Assembly: GCA_016200255.1 (NCBI GenBank)
Contig: JACQFA010000006.1
Location: 1-50,737 of the forward strand
DNA from: Nitrospirota bacterium
GTDB taxonomy: Bacteria; Nitrospirota; Nitrospiria; JACQBZ01
DNA: 50,737 nucleotides
Direction: 5' to 3'
Both the position numbers and the translations under genes were made by a program. The notes under the pieces were generated by a model. The model did no database searches. It worked only from the letters and a program-made list of their open reading frames with translations, and had not been told where the DNA came from. Positions 17,391-26,143 of the stretch are shown here, in pieces; the first letter of the stretch is position 1; each line of letters begins with the position of its first letter.

Positions 17391-18461
17391 ATGTTGTTCT
17401 CATTCTCAAAAGCGCGGCCGCTTTTCGGCCTGGACATCGGCTCCAGCGCGGTTAAAATTGTCCAGCTCCGGGAAACCAAAAAAGGATATTTCTTGGAGAA
17501 ATTTGGAATCAAGCCGTTGGCGCCCGAGATGATTGTGGACGGGACGGTGATGGATGCGGGGCGTGTTGTGGAAGCTGTGAAAGAACTGTTGGCCGAACAA
17601 AAGGTCAAGCTCAAGGATGTGGCGATTGCCATTTCAGGCCATTCCGTGATTGTTAAAAAGATTAACCTTCCCGTGATGACCGAGGAGGAACTTGAAGAAT
17701 CGATCAAATGGGAGGCTGAGCAGTACATTCCGTTCGATATCAACGACGTTAATATCGATTTTCATATTCTGGGAACAAATGAAGGACAGGACGGGCAAGC
17801 TCAGATGAGCGTCCTACTGGTGGCCGCCAAGAAGGACAAGCTCAATGAATATACATCCCTGGTGGCCGAGGCCGGTCTGACGCCGCTGGTGGTGGATGTA
17901 GACGCGTTCGCCATTGAGAATATGTACGGCGTAAATAATGACGTTCAGGAAAGTGAAGTTATCGCATTGGTGAACATCGGAGCCAGTGTGATGAACATCA
18001 ATATACTGAAGAACACGATGTCCGCTTTTACGCGCGATATTTCAATCGGGGGCAATCGTTACACCGAAACGATTCAGAAGGAGCTGAATCTGAGTTATCA
18101 GGATGCGGAACAAGCCAAGTTGCTTGAAAGTCCCGAGAATGTTAACCCCGAGGCCTTGGCCGCGGTCATGAACGCTGTTAATGCCGAAGTGGCTGGTGAG
18201 ATCGTGCGCTCGATTGATTATTTCAAGACAACTACGATGCAGGAAAGTATTGATAAGGTCGTCTTGTGCGGAGGCGCAGCCAAAGTCAAAGGGCTGGTTT
18301 CGTTGTTGGGAGAGCGTTTGGGAGTGGGTGTTGAACTGGCGAATCCGTTCAATCGGGTTGAGATCGATGCGAAATTGTTCAACATCGAACAAATCCAGGA
18401 CGTCGCACCCCAAGCGGCGGTGGGTGTCGGTTTGGCAATGCGGAAAACAGGTGATCGATGA
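17391..18461 (+). CDS. pilM: Type IV pilus assembly ATPase-like protein PilM
   Basis: A 356-residue actin-fold cytoplasmic protein that binds PilN and forms the inner ring of the alignment complex. It shows GLDIGSSAVKIVQLRETKKG (phosphate 1 motif) at about residues 10-29, then EEELEESIKWEAEQYIPFDI typical of PilM, and the phosphate 2 and adenosine motifs LVNIGASVMNINIL and KVVLCGGAAKVKGLVSLLGE. Ribosome binding site AACAGGAG. It overlaps pilN by four bases (ATGA). Confidence 0.95.
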   Translation: MLFSFSKARPLFGLDIGSSAVKIVQLRETKKGYFLEKFGIKPLAPEMIVDGTVMDAGRVVEAVKELLAEQKVKLKDVAIAISGHSVIVKKINLPVMTEEELEESIKWEAEQYIPFDINDVNIDFHILGTNEGQDGQAQMSVLLVAAKKDKLNEYTSLVAEAGLTPLVVDVDAFAIENMYGVNNDVQESEVIALVNIGASVMNINILKNTMSAFTRDISIGGNRYTETIQKELNLSYQDAEQAKLLESPENVNPEALAAVMNAVNAEVAGEIVRSIDYFKTTTMQESIDKVVLCGGAAKVKGLVSLLGERLGVGVELANPFNRVEIDAKLFNIEQIQDVAPQAAVGVGLAMRKTGDR

Positions 18462-19009
18462 TTAAAATCAATTTATTGCCGGTTCCAAAAGCACGCAAAG
18501 CCAAGAAACAGATGGAGGTCCAGTACGAATTGGTTTTGGCGGGTGTGCTGATTGGTTTCGTCCTCATGGCGTGTGTCTATTTTTGGTATTTATTGGACTC
18601 CAGGATCGGACGACTTCAAAATGAAAAAGCCAAAGCCAATACCGAGTTGACCGTATTGAAGGAAAAGGTCAAGGAGGTGGAAAACTATGAAAGCAATAAA
18701 AAGGTCTTGGAAGAAAAAAACCGGATCATTGAGCAACTCAAGAAAAACCAGGGAGTCCCAGTTCGTTTGTTGGATGAAATCAGCCGCAGCATGGACCCGC
18801 TCAAGATTTGGTTGAGCAATATGACGGAACAGGACTCTAAAGTTGATATCGACGGCAAGGCCATTACCAATGCGGATATAGTTGATTTTATCAACCATCT
18901 TAAGAACGCGAAGGTTTTCACGGATATTCAGCTGATCGAGTCTCGACAGGCGGTAGAGTTAAATGTTCCCATTTACAGTTTTAAGCTTCGATGCACGATG
19001 GTGATCTGA
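18458..19009 (+). CDS. pilN: Type IV pilus inner-membrane protein PilN
   Basis: A 183-residue bitopic protein. A short cytoplasmic peptide MIKINLLPVPKARKAKK carries the INLLP motif that docks into PilM. One membrane segment (about 26-47) is followed by a coiled coil (about 49-95) and a ferredoxin-like periplasmic domain that pairs with PilO. The gene overlaps pilM and directly abuts pilO, consistent with one operon and balanced synthesis. Confidence 0.92.
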   Translation: MIKINLLPVPKARKAKKQMEVQYELVLAGVLIGFVLMACVYFWYLLDSRIGRLQNEKAKANTELTVLKEKVKEVENYESNKKVLEEKNRIIEQLKKNQGVPVRLLDEISRSMDPLKIWLSNMTEQDSKVDIDGKAITNADIVDFINHLKNAKVFTDIQLIESRQAVELNVPIYSFKLRCTMVI

Positions 19010-19669
19010 ATGAACCTTGATTTCGTGAAAAATCTTCCGCCCTACCAGAAAATGCTGGCGCTGGGTTTGACTGTGATACTGATCGTAACGGTGTTTCTCT
19101 TGGAATTTTATTTTCCAAAAAACAACCAGATCGTGGGTCTGCAAAGCGAAATCGGCAAGTTGGAAGGCGAAATCGGAATTAATCGTGCAAGGGTTGAGAA
19201 GCTGGACCAATTAAAAAAGGAGAACGCCGAGCTCGAGAGACAACTGGCCGAGAAAAAAGAGCAGCTTCCACCCGAAGCCGAGGTGGCCAGTCTTCTGAAG
19301 CAAGTTTCCGATTTGGGACTTCGCGTCGGTCTGGATTTTAAATTGTGGCGGCCCGCGGCTAAGAAGGAAGACCCCAGCGGTCTGTATATGGAGATTCCTG
19401 TGGATGTTGAGATCGGCGGCGGGTATCACATGACGGCTTCGTTTTTTGACAGTGTGAGCAAACTGTCACGGATTGTGAATATCAGGAATATCAAAATGGG
19501 AAACGCCCATGTTGACAGGGGGCGCCTGATTATACAGACCGGATTTATTGCCACTGCTTTTGCGGCCTCTGAACAGAAACCGGGTAACGAGAAAAAACCG
19601 CAGGCAGGGAAGGGCAAACCGGCGCCGCCCAAAGGCGGTGAAGGCGCCCGTTCAACAGAGACCGAGTAA
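19010..19669 (+). CDS. pilO: Type IV pilus inner-membrane protein PilO
   Basis: A 219-residue protein with one membrane segment (MLALGLTVILIVTVFLLEFY, about 13-32), a periplasmic coiled coil (about 40-85) and a ferredoxin-like domain (about 90-185) with the PilO-type EIPVDVEIGGGYHMTASFFD. The last 30 residues are a Lys/Pro/Gly-rich tail that is probably disordered. It starts at the base after the pilN stop. Confidence 0.92.
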   Translation: MNLDFVKNLPPYQKMLALGLTVILIVTVFLLEFYFPKNNQIVGLQSEIGKLEGEIGINRARVEKLDQLKKENAELERQLAEKKEQLPPEAEVASLLKQVSDLGLRVGLDFKLWRPAAKKEDPSGLYMEIPVDVEIGGGYHMTASFFDSVSKLSRIVNIRNIKMGNAHVDRGRLIIQTGFIATAFAASEQKPGNEKKPQAGKGKPAPPKGGEGARSTETE

Positions 19670-19712
19670 AGGCAATATGCATTATCAAGAAGGTCCTAGG
19701 AAGGGATATTGC

Positions 19713-20273
19713 ATGGTTGTTGGAAAGACATGGCGGGGTGTCTCCCGGCAGGTGGTATTCATCTGTGTTGTCACCATCTTGACGTCCTTTGGGTGTGGAA
19801 GCGGGCCGCCGCCGCAGGGACCATCCGCAGCCAAACCGGGGGCGTCTAAAAACCCCGGGCCGTCGGTACAGACTCCCGCCATGGATAATAAAACGGAAGG
19901 TTCCGCGATTCCGCCGCCTCCGTATGCCTACAACCCGGAAGGACGTCGGGATCCGTTCCGTTCGATCCTGGTCAAGAGCGAACTGGGCAAAAGCTTGGAG
20001 AACCTGCCGGCCCTGTTACGCACAGAGGTCGGTGAACTTCGCCTCATCGGGATTGTTTGGGGAGGGTTCGGTTATTCCGCCATGGTTCAGACCCCGGATG
20101 GCAAGGGATATACGATTCATGTCGGAACACCGTTGGGACCGAATCGAGGAAGAGTTCAGAAGATTACGGAACGGTATCTTACGATTGAGGAAAGATATGT
20201 CGATATTTTCGGAGAAAATAAGGTGCGGGAAGTCAAGCTGGATCTTCATCCCCAAAAGGAGGGGAGCGAATGA
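19713..20273 (+). CDS. pilP: Type IV pilus lipoprotein PilP
   Basis: A lipoprotein that links the PilN/PilO pair to the PilQ secretin. The N-terminus has a signal sequence ending in SFGC (a non-ideal lipobox), then a Pro/Gly/Ala-rich linker, and then the PilP domain YNPEGRRDPFRSILV and LRLIGIVWGGFGYSAMVQTP. I prefer ATG 19713 (GGAAGGGA upstream; 186 residues); ATG 19677 would add 12 residues and weaken the signal peptide. The frame is open far upstream inside pilO, which is only a shadow. It overlaps pilQ by four bases. Confidence 0.88.
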   Translation: MVVGKTWRGVSRQVVFICVVTILTSFGCGSGPPPQGPSAAKPGASKNPGPSVQTPAMDNKTEGSAIPPPPYAYNPEGRRDPFRSILVKSELGKSLENLPALLRTEVGELRLIGIVWGGFGYSAMVQTPDGKGYTIHVGTPLGPNRGRVQKITERYLTIEERYVDIFGENKVREVKLDLHPQKEGSE

Positions 20274-22615
20274 AACATAAGAGGCTTTTTGTTTGGCGAT
20301 CGTTCAGCGGAGTCCTGTCGTTGGTCGTGGTATTGGGGTTGACGGCCTGTGCGTCCGTTCGTCAACAAACGAAACCGGGTGATGGGCTTAATACCATCCA
20401 GGATATTTCCGTGGTCGATCAGACGGATAAAACGGAAATCGTCGTGACAGCCCAGAAACCGCTGGTCTACACCTCCTACCAATTGACCGATCCGCCGCGA
20501 CTGATTGTCGATCTGGCCGGCGCTTCCGTCGGAACATTCAAAGACCGGCTGACGATCGGAAAGGGGGCCGTCACGGAACTACTGCCCATCGAGGGGGAAA
20601 AGCCCAGCAACGTGGTTCGGTTGGAGATTACGCTGACGGATGCCGTCCTCTCTCACGTACGGGCGGACGGTGAAAAGTTACTGATTGATGTCGATAAGCC
20701 GGTGGGCGCGGCGGTTGGGGAAACGACGGCCCCGGTTCCCACCGAAGCGGCCACGGAAGCGGCGGTCCCGCCCCCGACGGTTGAGGAAAAACCGCTTCCG
20801 AGCGGACTGAGCGAGCCGAGTTTGCCGCCTGCGAAGACGGTTTCAAAATTAAAGGTTGAACCGGATCAAGACAAGATAACCATCATCCTTACGGCGGATG
20901 GGATTTTGAAACCGGATGCCTTCATGGTTGAAGGAAACCGACTGGTGGTGGATCTGCCGGATGTGACGAACGGGATTCGACCGAATACGATCTCCGTCAA
21001 ACACAAGCTTTTGAAGCGGATTCGCATCGGACAGCATGTAAAGCCTAAGAAAGTCCGTGTGGTTCTTGATCTGAAGACGAAGGTCACCTTCGCGGTCGAT
21101 CAGTCAGGGAAACAGTTCGCGATCACCGTCAGCGCGGTTCCGACGACCGCCGAACCCGTCCCGGCGGCCTCGGAGATGAAGTCCAAAGAGACTCCGGAAG
21201 AGAAAACGCCGACGCCGGAGGCCTCGGTCGAAAAACCTCGGAAAAAAACCGTCGAAAAACCGAAGGAAAAGATCGCCGAGCGGGAAAAAGCCGAACCGTC
21301 TCCGATGATTCCCGAGCCGGCGCCTTCCGTGCTCGTCGAACCGTCGAAACGAGAAGAGCCCGCTCTGCAGAAGAAGTATGTGGGACGAAAGGTCTCTCTC
21401 GATTTTCAGGATGCCGATATCAGCAACGTCCTTCGCCTGCTGGCCGATGTCAGCGGACTTAACATCGTGATCAGCGATGATGTCAAAGGGAAGGTGACGC
21501 TCAAATTGATCAATGTGCCGTGGGATCAGGCGCTGGATATTGTTCTAAAGATGAATAATCTGGGACAGGTTCGGGAGGGGACCATCATCCGCGTGGCCAC
21601 CGTTGCGAGCATCACCAAGCAGCAGGATGACGAAGCCCGCGCGAAGGAAACCAAGGTTCGAGCGGAAGACCTGGTCACGAAGGTGGTTTACGTGAATTAT
21701 GCCAAGGCCGAAGATCTGGTCGAAACGCTGAAAAAGAACCTGAGCCCAAGAGGGGACATCACGATCGACAAGCGAACAAACACCATGATTGTGAAGGATG
21801 TCAACAAACAGGTCATGGAAGTGGTCTCCCTTGTTAAAACACTGGACACCCGGACACCCCAGGTTCAGATTGAGGCCCGCATCGTTCAGGCCGATACCAG
21901 TTTCGCCCAGTCCCTGGGAATTCAGTGGGGCGTCGGTTTCAGCCATATCGGTTCAAACAATATTTCCCAGATCCAAGGAGTCAACAGCGGAGCACCCTCG
22001 CAGCCGGGTTTTGGATCATTCGCGCCGGATTTTTCCGTGAATCTCCCCGGGACCGTTTCCGGTTTAAGCGCCGTGCCCGCCATCGGGTTTAATTTCGGGC
22101 GATTTACGGACAACCCCATTAATCTCGATCTGCGAATCTCGGCTGGCGAACTCAATGGTTTAACGAAGACGATATCGAGTCCGAAGGTGACGACGCTGGA
22201 CAACGTCAAGGCCAAGATCGAACAGGGCGAGTCCATTCCGTTCCAGACCACATCGCAGACGGGCACGCAGACCACCTTTGTGGACGCCAATCTGACGCTG
22301 GAGGTGACGCCCCATATCACAACGGACCGGAGCATCATTATGAAGGTCAAGGCGGCCCGGAACTCCATCGGAAGCTTCAGTGGTCCGGCCGGGCCCAGCA
22401 TTGCAAAACGTGAAGCCACGACCGAAGTGCTGGTGAAGGACGGCGAGACGACCGTGATCGGCGGGATTTTCGTGGACGAGAACAAGAATACCGAAACGGG
22501 CATCCCCTTGCTTTCGAGGATCCCGATCCTCGGCTGGTTGTTCAAGAACGAAACCAAGACGGACACCAAGAACGAACTGCTGATCTTTCTGACGCCTAAA
22601 ATCGTGAAAGACTGA
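20270..22615 (+). CDS. pilQ: Type IV pilus secretin PilQ
   Basis: A 781-residue outer-membrane channel for the pilus. The signal peptide ends in LTAC, a lipobox. Two AMIN (peptidoglycan-binding) domains are seen at about residues 40-135 and 190-285. A Pro/Glu/Lys-rich linker covers about 295-365. The STN domain begins [20 protein letters not shown], followed by the N1 domain [20 protein letters not shown], and the C-terminal secretin domain has [20 protein letters not shown] and [12 protein letters not shown] features near 650, ending with [20 protein letters not shown]. No pilF or TonB-like gene is next to it. Confidence 0.95.
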   Translation: MKHKRLFVWRSFSGVLSLVVVLGLTACASVRQQTKPGDGLNTIQDISVVDQTDKTEIVVTAQKPLVYTSYQLTDPPRLIVDLAGASVGTFKDRLTIGKGAVTELLPIEGEKPSNVVRLEITLTDAVLSHVRADGEKLLIDVDKPVGAAVGETTAPVPTEAATEAAVPPPTVEEKPLPSGLSEPSLPPAKTVSKLKVEPDQDKITIILTADGILKPDAFMVEGNRLVVDLPDVTNGIRPNTISVKHKLLKRIRIGQHVKPKKVRVVLDLKTKVTFAVDQSGKQFAITVSAVPTTAEPVPAASEMKSKETPEEKTPTPEASVEKPRKKTVEKPKEKIAEREKAEPSPMIPEPAPSVLVEPSKREEPALQKKYVGRKVSLDFQDADISNVLRLLADVSGLNIVISDDVKGKVTLKLINVPWDQALDIVLKMNNLGQVREGTIIRVATVASITKQQDDEARAKETKVRAEDLVTKVVYVNYAKAEDLVETLKKNLSPRGDITIDKRTNTMIVKDVNKQVMEVVSLVKTLDTRTPQVQIEARIVQADTSFAQSLGIQWGVGFSHIGSNNISQIQGVNSGAPSQPGFGSFAPDFSVNLPGTVSGLSAVPAIGFNFGRFTDNPINLDLRISAGELNGLTKTISSPKVTTLDNVKAKIEQGESIPFQTTSQTGTQTTFVDANLTLEVTPHITTDRSIIMKVKAARNSIGSFSGPAGPSIAKREATTEVLVKDGETTVIGGIFVDENKNTETGIPLLSRIPILGWLFKNETKTDTKNELLIFLTPKIVKD

Positions 22616-22632
22616 AAACGGAAAGAGAGTCG

Positions 22633-23796
22633 ATGCTTCGGTATCTGAATGGCGGCGAGTCACATGGGAAACTGCTTCTGGCGGTGATCGAAGGAATGCC
22701 GGCCGGTGTCCCGATCACCGAGGCGGAGGTCAATCTGGATCTGTCCCGTCGCCAGAAGGGATACGGGCGCGGCGGCCGGATGAGGATCGAGCAGGACCGG
22801 GTGGAGTTCGTCGCCGGCGTCCGCAAAGGCTATACGTTGGGCAGTCCGGTCGGGTTGCAGATCGAAAACAAGGACTGGAAGAATTGGCAGGAAATCATGA
22901 CGGCCGAACCCGGAGAACCGGCCACCCAGCGCGTGGTGACTAAACCCCGTCCGGGGCATGCCGATCTGGTCGGTGCGATCAAATACGCCCACACCGATAT
23001 CCGGAACGTTCTTGAAAAGGCCAGCGCGCGTGAGACCGCGATCCGCGTAGCAATCGGCGCCGTGGCCAAGGCCCTCCTCAGCCAGTTCGGGATTACGGTG
23101 GCAAGTCACGTAAGAGAAATCGGCGGGGTTCCGGCCGAGACGGGCCGGATGACCGTGGCCGATATTCGGGCTGCAGCGGAGGAGTCCGAAGTTCGGTGTG
23201 CGGATGCGGCGGCGGCCGAGAAAATGATCGCAAGGATACGGGAGGCCAAGGAAAAGGGGGACACGCTCGGCGGGGTATTCGAAGTCCTGGTCCACAATGT
23301 TCCGATCGGTTTGGGCAGCTACAGTCAGTGGGACCGGCGATTAAACGCCCGCCTGGCCTTTGCCTTGATGAGCATTCAGGCCATGAAGGGGGTCGAGATT
23401 GGGATGGGGTTTGAATCCGCCCGGCGTTTCGGTTCCGAAGTTCATGACGAGATTTTCTACGATGAACCCGGCCAGGCCTTTTATCGCAAGACCAACAATG
23501 CCGGTGGTCTGGAGGGAGGGGTGACGAACGGTCAGCCGGTTGTACTGCGCGTCGCGATGAAACCGATCGCGACGCTCTATTCGCCGCTGAAAAGCGTCGA
23601 TATCAAGACGAAGGCTCCCTTTGAGGCCACCGTGGAGCGTTCCGATATCTGCACCGTTCCGGCGGCCAGCGTCATCGGGGAGGCGGTCGTTGCGTTTGAA
23701 CTGGCGGCCGCGATGACCGAAAAATTCGGAGGCGACAGCCTGATCGAGATGAAACGCAATTACGACAGTTACATGGACTATGTCAAGAACTGGTAA
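22633..23796 (+). CDS. aroC: Chorismate synthase
   Basis: A 387-residue FMN-dependent enzyme that makes chorismate from EPSP, the last step of the shikimate pathway. The signatures [20 protein letters not shown] (residues 7-26), [25 protein letters not shown] and the C-terminal ALELAAAM-like [20 protein letters not shown] are present. It overlaps the next gene by one base (TAATG). The pil-aro arrangement (pilQ followed by aro genes) is also seen in several proteobacteria. Confidence 0.97.
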   Translation: MLRYLNGGESHGKLLLAVIEGMPAGVPITEAEVNLDLSRRQKGYGRGGRMRIEQDRVEFVAGVRKGYTLGSPVGLQIENKDWKNWQEIMTAEPGEPATQRVVTKPRPGHADLVGAIKYAHTDIRNVLEKASARETAIRVAIGAVAKALLSQFGITVASHVREIGGVPAETGRMTVADIRAAAEESEVRCADAAAAEKMIARIREAKEKGDTLGGVFEVLVHNVPIGLGSYSQWDRRLNARLAFALMSIQAMKGVEIGMGFESARRFGSEVHDEIFYDEPGQAFYRKTNNAGGLEGGVTNGQPVVLRVAMKPIATLYSPLKSVDIKTKAPFEATVERSDICTVPAASVIGEAVVAFELAAAMTEKFGGDSLIEMKRNYDSYMDYVKNW

Positions 23797-25376
23797 TGAA
23801 GAATATTGTCTTGATCGGTTTCATGGGAACCGGGAAAAGCGAAGTCGGGAGGCGGCTGGCCGGAGAGCTCGGCTGGGTGTTTGAGGACACCGATCTTCGA
23901 ATTCAGGATCGTGAAGGCCGGACGATTCCGGAGATTTTCAAACAGTCCGGTGAGGCTTCCTTCAGACGATTGGAGAGGGACATCGTGGCGGAATTGGCCC
24001 GAAAAGAATCCAGCGTGATCGCGACGGGAGGCGGGGCGGTGACGGATCCCGTGAACCTCCGCAATCTCCGTCGGAACGGAATCCTGATCGGACTGGAAGC
24101 CTCGCCCGATGCGATTCTGGCCCGGACGGCCGGATCGGATCGTCCCTTGTTGCTGCATGAAGACCGACTTCATAAAATCCAGGAGCTCCTGGAATCCCGT
24201 CGGCCGCATTATCGCCTTTCGGATTACCGGATCAACACCACAGATCGAGACCCTGGGCAGGTTGTGAAGATGATAAAAAACATCCTGTCCTCGGACGCTC
24301 CCATCCGGGTGGATCTGGGAGACCGGAGCTATTCGATCGAGATCGGAAGCGGGATTCTTTCCCAAATCGGCGAGCGGATGGCTGCGCTGGGGATCAAAGG
24401 CAGGGTGGCCGTGATCACGAATCCACGCGTGGGGCGCCTCTACGGGTCCGTCGTTGCACGCAGCCTTCGGAAGGCCGGGTTCGATCATATTACCGTAACG
24501 CTGCCGGACGGCGAGCGGTTCAAGAATCTCAAATCGGTTTCCCGGGTTTATGACGAACTGGTCCGGAAGTCATTCGAGAGAAGCTCAACCGTGCTGGCGC
24601 TGGGCGGCGGCGTGATCGGGGACCTGGCCGGCTTCGCGGCCGCGACCTTCATGCGGGGCATCGGGTTCGTTCAGGTCCCGACAACGCTGGCGGCACAGGT
24701 GGACGCCGGCATCGGGGGCAAGACGGGGGTGGATCATTCGAAGGGGAAAAACCTGATCGGCGCCTTTCATCAACCGAAATCGGTCTTCATTGATCCGACC
24801 GTTTTAAAAACGCTCGACCGACGGGAATTCGTCTCGGGGCTCGCGGAAATGATCAAGTATGGTGTGATACGGGACGAGGAATTTTTCTCCTATCTGGAAG
24901 ACAATATGGACAAAATCTTGAACCAGGAGCCGGCGGCTCTGACCCATGCGATACGCCGGTCCTGCGCCGTCAAGGCCGATGTGGTTCAAAAGGATGAGCG
25001 GGAGGGCGGATTAAGAAAAATTCTTAATTATGGGCATACCTTCGGGCATGCGCTCGAGACGGCCACGAAATACCGTGCCTATCTCCACGGTGAGGCCGTT
25101 TCGCTTGGGATGGTCTTTACCGCGCAACTGTCGGTCCGGCTTGGCCTTTCGGACACCGTCGTTGCCCGCCGTCAAATCGAACTGCTGAAACGCGCCGGGC
25201 TTCCGGTCGCCTTGCCGAAAATCAAGACGGCCGATATACTTAAAAGCATGACGCTGGACAAAAAAGTCTCTGATGGCCGCATCCATTTTGTTCTGGCCGA
25301 GCAGATCGGGCGGGTCATCGTAAAACCGGTTGAAAAAAAACGGATCGCCGGATTGTTAAAGACGGTGCTCCGATAG
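23796..25376 (+). CDS. aroKB: Fused shikimate kinase / 3-dehydroquinate synthase
   Basis: One 526-residue open frame carries two shikimate-pathway enzymes. Residues 1-165 are shikimate kinase: P-loop GFMGTGKS (8-15), then EDTDLRIQDREG and IATGGGAV. Residues about 170-526 are 3-dehydroquinate synthase: LPDGERFKNL, LALGGGVIGDLAGFAAATFM, VPTTLAAQVDAGIGGKTGV, metal ligands in GLAEMIKYG and LNYGHTFGHALE. The enzymes catalyse steps 5 and 2 of the pathway. In most bacteria they are separate neighbouring genes aroK and aroB; here there is no stop between them and the linker is only a few residues. No frameshift is needed, so the fusion looks real. Confidence 0.94.
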   Translation: MKNIVLIGFMGTGKSEVGRRLAGELGWVFEDTDLRIQDREGRTIPEIFKQSGEASFRRLERDIVAELARKESSVIATGGGAVTDPVNLRNLRRNGILIGLEASPDAILARTAGSDRPLLLHEDRLHKIQELLESRRPHYRLSDYRINTTDRDPGQVVKMIKNILSSDAPIRVDLGDRSYSIEIGSGILSQIGERMAALGIKGRVAVITNPRVGRLYGSVVARSLRKAGFDHITVTLPDGERFKNLKSVSRVYDELVRKSFERSSTVLALGGGVIGDLAGFAAATFMRGIGFVQVPTTLAAQVDAGIGGKTGVDHSKGKNLIGAFHQPKSVFIDPTVLKTLDRREFVSGLAEMIKYGVIRDEEFFSYLEDNMDKILNQEPAALTHAIRRSCAVKADVVQKDEREGGLRKILNYGHTFGHALETATKYRAYLHGEAVSLGMVFTAQLSVRLGLSDTVVARRQIELLKRAGLPVALPKIKTADILKSMTLDKKVSDGRIHFVLAEQIGRVIVKPVEKKRIAGLLKTVLR

Positions 25377-25422
25377 ATTCCCGGCGAGCCCCTTTCAGAT
25401 GGGTCAACTAAAGGAGGACGAG

Positions 25423-26061
25423 GTGAACAAGATCATTCAGGCAAGGACATGGCGGATCTGGCTTTCACTGGGGGCCACGGCCATCGTCGGAATTGCTCTG
25501 GGCTGCGGCCAGGTCGGCGGCGCCGGGCAGTGTAATGGCGTCGATGTCACCGGGGCCTGCGAGACGGTGGACTCAGTTGTCCCGACTGATCCACTGGGCG
25601 CGGGCGGTGACACACCCGATGTGGATGCCTATCAGACGGCGGTTTGCCCCACCAGCGGAACCGCCGAACCGTTCGGTGAGCATAAGGCCAATGTTACAAT
25701 CTCGGCCAATCTTATGCCCGGTGTCACCTCCTCGGCGGCGCCGGCCTTCATCGAATTTACCAGTTACACGATCGACTATACCCCCAGCCCGACCAACCTG
25801 ATCGCGGCTCCTCCCTTGACGTCCCAGGCTTTCGGTCCGATTTCGTTCAAGGTCAAGACGGACGGGACCCAGGTTACGCAAACGCTGGAGTTTGTAAATA
25901 CGGTGACCAAAAAAGAATATGTGGATCTTGGCGGGAGCAAAAACCCCGCGATGACCTACTCGGCCAAATACACATTCAAGGGAACGTCAGAGTTTGCTAA
26001 GGATGTGGCCTTAGTCGGTTCCGCGACTTTTAATATGGGTGATTACAATTATTGCAAATAA
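25423..26061 (+). CDS. Lipoprotein of unknown function
   Basis: A 212-residue exported protein. The start is GTG 25423, eight bases after AAAGGAGGACGA; the open frame continues upstream but homologue-like signal sequence begins at MNKIIQARTWRIWLSLGATA, ending in the lipobox IALGC. After the lipidated cysteine the sequence is low-complexity (Gly, Asp, Thr), followed by a beta-rich domain of about 140 residues with six cysteines in total. I do not recognise the family. The next gene encodes a second lipoprotein, so the two may work together at the cell surface. No promoter is obvious in front; it may be co-transcribed with aroKB. Confidence 0.7.
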   Translation: MNKIIQARTWRIWLSLGATAIVGIALGCGQVGGAGQCNGVDVTGACETVDSVVPTDPLGAGGDTPDVDAYQTAVCPTSGTAEPFGEHKANVTISANLMPGVTSSAAPAFIEFTSYTIDYTPSPTNLIAAPPLTSQAFGPISFKVKTDGTQVTQTLEFVNTVTKKEYVDLGGSKNPAMTYSAKYTFKGTSEFAKDVALVGSATFNMGDYNYCK

Positions 26062-26143
26062 TGGTTCGTCATCGAAAAAGAGGTTGCCCAAGTGGGTAGA
26101 GCAAGTCCGGCCTGATCGGCCGGCACAAATTCAAGGAGGCGGA

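Noticed and set aside
26039..26143. Longer N-terminus of the large lipoprotein
   Set aside because: It would bury the lipoprotein signal peptide; ATG 26144 has a strong ribosome binding site.
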